The position numbers and the translations under genes were made by a program. Shown here piece by piece: positions 31,796-34,665 of a stretch of 34,665 bases of DNA. Origin of the DNA: an uncultured Christensenella sp. GTDB taxonomy: Bacteria; Bacillota; Clostridia; Christensenellales; Borkfalkiaceae. The stretch lies in contig CAJTKX010000007.1 of the NCBI GenBank assembly GCA_910577055.1, positions 1-34,665 of the forward strand, in the 5' to 3' direction. The notes beneath the pieces were generated by a model. The model was not told the DNA's origin. It was given only the letters and a program-made list of their open reading frames with translations, and made no database searches. Numbering within the stretch: the stretch's first letter is position 1; each line of letters starts with the position of its first letter.

Positions 31796-32568
31796 GGTAT
31801 ATAGACGCGCATTGCCACTTGGACGGCAGACATTTCGCAGATTTGGACGGGCTGTTTGCGCGGCTTAAAGAAAGCGGAGTCGAAAAGGTTATAACTTGCG
31901 GCGTGGACTTGCCTACGAGCTTAGCCGTCAAAGATATTGCCGAAAGGTATGCGACCTGCTACTTTACGGCGGGCTTTCACCCGACCGAGCTTGGCGATTA
32001 CAGAGAGGGCGACCTTGAAAAAATTTCCGAGCTTGCAAGGCACGAAAAGTGCGTTGCGATAGGCGAAATAGGGCTTGATTATCACTACCCCGATACGAAT
32101 AAACCCTTGCAGCAAGAGGTGTTTATAAAACAGTTGAGGCTTGCGGATATTTTGGGGTTGCCCGTGGAAATTCACTCGCGCAACAGCGCGGAGGACATGA
32201 ACGAAATTTTAAGGGCAAACGCGGGGCTTTTAAAAAACGGATTTTTATTGCATTGCTATTCTCACTCCGTTGAAATGGCGACGGAGCTTGAAAAGGCGGG
32301 CGCGTATTTCTCTTTCGGCGGCACAAGCACATACTCGGGCAGTAAAAAGGCGAGGAGGTGTATTGCTACCTTGGGGCTTGATAGGCTTTTGACTGAAACG
32401 GATAGCCCTTATATGCCGCCCGCAACTCGGGCGGGGCAGTTCCCAAACACGCCCGAAAGCATACCCGAAATTTTGCGCGGGTTCGCAGATTTGCAAGGCG
32501 TTGGCGAAGAGTACTGCGCCGAAAAAATATGGACAAACGCGCATACGCTGTTTAAAAAGCTGAATTAA
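31792..32568 (+). CDS. TatD-family metal-dependent hydrolase
   Basis: 258 aa from a GTG start that overlaps the metG stop; a longer in-frame reading lacks family residues. Family motifs: DAHCHLDG (His7, His9), GEIGLDYHY, LPVEIHSRNS, LHCYSH and TETDSPYMPP. TatD enzymes are metal-dependent DNases/hydrolases; the exact substrate is not fixed. metG-tatD is a conserved Firmicutes pair. Confidence 0.94.
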   Translation: MRYIDAHCHLDGRHFADLDGLFARLKESGVEKVITCGVDLPTSLAVKDIAERYATCYFTAGFHPTELGDYREGDLEKISELARHEKCVAIGEIGLDYHYPDTNKPLQQEVFIKQLRLADILGLPVEIHSRNSAEDMNEILRANAGLLKNGFLLHCYSHSVEMATELEKAGAYFSFGGTSTYSGSKKARRCIATLGLDRLLTETDSPYMPPATRAGQFPNTPESIPEILRGFADLQGVGEEYCAEKIWTNAHTLFKKLN

Positions 32569-32655
32569 CAAACTGCCGCACGAGGGCGAGAAGCCCCCGA
32601 AATCACTAAATTTTGTTTGCGCAGAACAGTAAAAAAATTTGTGAACAAAATGTCA

Positions 32656-32685
32656 AAGCCCTTGCGCTTTTCCGCGCAAGGGCTT
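32656..32685 (+). terminator. Terminator of metG-tatD
   Basis: AAGCCCTTGCGC / GCGCAAGGGCTT with loop TTTTCC and a T-rich tail. The rest of 32569-32719 holds nothing recognisable. Confidence 0.8.
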
Positions 32686-32719
32686 CTTCATCATAGGTGT
32701 CGTAAAGGTGGTAAAACCG

Positions 32720-32748
32720 TTTACAAAATCAGTTTGGGTTGATATAAT
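32720..32748 (+). promoter_or_regulatory. Promoter of ksgA
   Basis: TTTACA (32720-32725), 17 bp, TATAAT (32743-32748). A weak AAGG lies 11 bases before the ATG. Confidence 0.75.
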
Positions 32749-32778
32749 AACTTTATACTTTTTAAGGTCGGCTAAAAT

Positions 32779-33612
32779 ATGGAAAACGATTTAAAATCCG
32801 TGCTTTCGGAGTGCGGGTTCAGCTTCAAAAAAAAGTTCGGTCAAAACTTCATCACCGATAAAAATTTGCTTGCTTCTATTGTGTCCGCCGCGGGTGTGAC
32901 GGACAACGATACCGTAATAGAAATAGGTTGCGGCGCGGGAACGCTTACGCGCGCCATTGCCGAAAAAGCCGAACGCGTAATCGCTTTCGAGGTGGATTCC
33001 GCCCTAAAACCCGTGCTTTCGCGCACGCTTGCCGGCGTAGAGAACGCAGAGGTGGTTTTCAAGGACTTTTTAAAAGTCGATTTGCCCGAGCTTGAAAAAG
33101 AAACGGGCGAGTATTGCGTGGTTGCAAACTTGCCGTATTATGTTACGACTCCGCTTATTTGTAAGCTTTTGGAAGAGGGAAAGAATTGCAAAAGCTTGAC
33201 CGTAATGGTGCAAGAGGAAGTCGCCGAACGGTTTTGCGCAAAGGAAAATACTTCCGAATACGGCGCAATAACCGCAGTAATTGCGTTGCGGGCGCGGGCA
33301 GAGATTGTTAAACGCGTGCCAAGGACTATGTTTACTCCCCGCCCCAACGTAGACAGCGCGGTCGTCAAACTTACCGTAGAGGACGGGCGCATTGCCGTCA
33401 AGGACGCGGCTTTATATATAAAGGTCGTGCACGCGGCGTTTGCCGCCCGCAGAAAAACGCTTGAAAACAACCTTGTAAACGCCTTTAAGCTTACAAGAGA
33501 GGTCGCGCAAAGCGTAATTTCGGACTGCGGAATAGATTTAAAAGCGCGGGGAGAAACCCTTTCGCCGAAGTTGTTCGCCGCCCTTGCCGATAAACTTCAC
33601 GAAATATTATAA
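32779..33612 (+). CDS. ksgA: 16S rRNA dimethyladenosine transferase
   Basis: 277 aa SAM-dependent enzyme (RsmA) that dimethylates two adjacent adenines near the 3' end of 16S rRNA during 30S maturation. Motifs: KKKFGQNFITD, SAM loop IEIGCGAGTLT, catalytic NLPYYVTTP, and FAARRKTLENNL. In Bacillus rnmV and yabE lie between tatD and ksgA; neither is here. Last core gene before the mobile-element debris. Confidence 0.96.
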   Translation: MENDLKSVLSECGFSFKKKFGQNFITDKNLLASIVSAAGVTDNDTVIEIGCGAGTLTRAIAEKAERVIAFEVDSALKPVLSRTLAGVENAEVVFKDFLKVDLPELEKETGEYCVVANLPYYVTTPLICKLLEEGKNCKSLTVMVQEEVAERFCAKENTSEYGAITAVIALRARAEIVKRVPRTMFTPRPNVDSAVVKLTVEDGRIAVKDAALYIKVVHAAFAARRKTLENNLVNAFKLTREVAQSVISDCGIDLKARGETLSPKLFAALADKLHEIL

Positions 33613-33622
33613 AAAAGCCGCC

Positions 33623-33652
33623 CGCCGCTTTACCGTAATTCCCATAGGGAAT
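33623..33652. repeat. Element palindrome, third copy
   Basis: GCCGCTTTACCGTAATTCCC and ATAGGGAAT match the sequence at 16886-16915 over about 30 bp with few changes. It lies between ksgA and the recombinase remnant. Confidence 0.7.
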
Positions 33653-33682
33653 ATTAGGTAAGCCGTAGGCGAACGAGAATTA

Positions 33683-33707
33683 GGCGTGGCGTGAAGCCAC
33701 GCCTTTT
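33683..33707 (+). terminator. Terminator-like hairpin
   Basis: GGCGTGGC / GCCACGCC, loop GTGAA, then TTTT. It could end ksgA transcripts. Confidence 0.7.
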
Positions 33708-33733
33708 CTCTTGTCTTGGTTTAGTTGCTTGTG

Positions 33734-34141
33734 TCAGTTGTAGGTTTCGTCATCGTCGAAGAACTGCGGCTCGATTGTGCCCACGAAATTATAGACTATT
33801 TCAACGGTCTGTCTGTAACGTCCGTTTATTTTCGTTTTCTCGTGGACGATTACCTTGTCAATGAACGAACGCAGAATTTCGGGCGTGAGTTCTTCAAAAT
33901 TGCTGTACTTGTAGATGAGTAGCATAAAGTCGAGAATTTTATTGTCTTGCGCTTTGGCTTTCTCTATTTCAGCTTTCAAAGTCTTAACCCGCTCTTTCAG
34001 CGTAGCTTGCTCGGCTTCGTATGTATCGCTCATTTTCAAATACCGTTCTTCCGAGGTTTTACCCGTAACCTTATCTTCGTATAGGCTCTCTATAATCTTG
34101 TCGAGCTTGTCAATGCGTTCTTCCGAAGTTTCTATTGCCAT
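33734..34141 (-). pseudogene. C-terminal remnant of a large serine recombinase (DUF4368)
   Basis: 135 codons. The coiled-coil plus DUF4368 pattern of TnpX/transposon-type large serine recombinases is clear: SEERIDKLDKIIESLYEDKV, GKTSEERY, EELTPEILRSFIDKVIVHE and the terminal RYRQTVEIVYNFVG. The N-terminal resolvase catalytic domain and the middle recombinase domain (some 350-400 residues) are absent. The frame is closed upstream by a stop just seven codons before the Met, and the 520 bp upstream encode no resolvase motif. It marks a decayed or rearranged mobile element inserted beside ksgA. Confidence 0.85.
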
Positions 34142-34382
34142 ATTAAGGCGGTCTGATTGTCATAAAATTACCTTCGAATGCTAGTTTTTATATCTTCGTC
34201 CACGCAAGAAAGAGTGGAATAGATACCGTAAAAAAAGGCGCGAAAAAAGCCGCTGATAACTTCTTGTATCACCGACTTCTAACCGTGTTTAGCAACATAA
34301 TGTGCTCTATGATGGTTGGTCATTCTATTAAGTTAGAGAATTGATTTTAGTGCCGTTTTCCGAAAAAATCGTACACTTATAA

Positions 34383-34587
34383 AAGCCTATCACGGCTTAC
34401 GAATTTTGCGTAATAAAACAAAACTTACGCCCTTTCCGTAAGCTAAGGCACGGGCGGCTATACTGCCCAAACCTTCCGCGTCCTATGAGCTGTCGCTCAT
34501 TGCGGAATCTGCCGAACTCATAACCCTTATCCGTTCGGCACACCCTTTCAAAAGGGTACAATACCACTCATTACACTACTGTGGTAT
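34383..34587 (-). ncRNA. Train of hairpins, candidate structured RNA or leader
   Basis: Read on the minus strand the order is ATACCAC arms (34587-34561), ACCCTTT arms (34557-34542), TGCCGAAC arms (34540-34510), a nested TTCCGC / ATGAGC double hairpin (34507-34474), a short GGGC / GCCC pairing (34468-34452), CTTACG arms (34442-34424) and AAGCC arms (34398-34383). At least six consecutive stems occupy about 205 nt with no coding signal. 34142-34382 and 34624-34665 hold no recognised gene. Confidence 0.5.
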
Positions 34588-34594
34588 GCTATGT

Positions 34595-34623
34595 ATTTTA
34601 TCACTATGACAGTATAAAGTCAA
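34595..34623 (-). promoter_or_regulatory. Promoter of the hairpin-train RNA
   Basis: On the minus strand TTGACT (34623-34618), 17 bp, TAAAAT (34600-34595). Predicted start near 34588, where the first hairpin begins. Confidence 0.7.
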
Positions 34624-34665
34624 TAGATTTTCAAAACAAATGTTTGCGATTTTTGGAAAGTTTTG

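Noticed and set aside
34279..34323. 14-residue minus-strand ORF (MTNHHRAHYVAKHG) downstream of the hairpin train, possible leader peptide
   Set aside because: No Shine-Dalgarno and no following resistance gene; too short to support.

Overview
The window looks like a chromosomal stretch from a spore-forming, Gram-positive-type anaerobe of the class Clostridia, plausibly a gut lineage. This is an inference. It rests on spmA/spmB, a SPOCS (DUF3794) protein beside veg and ispE, the metG-tatD-ksgA order shared with Bacillus and Clostridium, a PPi-type phosphofructokinase, lipobox signal peptides, purine-rich Shine-Dalgarno sites and near-consensus TTGACA-N17-TATAAT promoters. No tRNA, rRNA or CRISPR array was seen.

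Layout. 1-455 is non-coding, with a ~57 bp direct repeat and hairpins. 456-3150 holds five unrecognised genes resembling an accessory island. 3393-6806 encodes a large secreted lipoprotein with a pectin methylesterase domain behind a folded 5' leader. 7201-8745 has a DeoR-family regulator divergent from cysE; cysE-cysS-alaS-flippase then form one operon, with an unusually short AlaRS. A convergent MGDG-synthase-like glycosyltransferase follows. 15009-15957 is the rplM-rpsI operon. 16028-18034 is the most unusual part: a 34-aa ORF with a sequestered ribosome site facing a convergent antisense RNA promoter, an XRE regulator divergent from a 67-aa gene, and a metallo-beta-lactamase-fold gene enclosed by 14-bp inverted repeats.

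18046-22575 carries a small lipoprotein, pfk and a doubly anchored surface protein. 22850-28394 carries an acidic zinc-ribbon protein, a 66-bp tandem repeat, veg, the SPOCS protein, ispE, a two-TM protein and a cysteine desulfurase. A candidate small RNA with a C-rich loop follows. spmB/spmA lie opposite metG-tatD, then ksgA. After ksgA the sequence becomes mobile-element debris: another copy of the palindrome seen around the metallo-beta-lactamase gene, the C-terminal remnant of a large serine recombinase, and a train of hairpins behind a strong minus-strand promoter.

How genes work together. cysE/cysS/nifS cover cysteine synthesis and use; cysS, alaS, metG, rplM, rpsI and ksgA are translation genes; ispE supplies isoprenoids; the flippase-like protein and glycosyltransferase suggest membrane glycolipid metabolism; spmA/spmB and SPOCS indicate sporulation. 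Recurrent 5' leader motifs and small RNA candidates in the accessory parts are the best leads for something undescribed. All functional calls come from reading the sequence and remembered family motifs; no database search was run.
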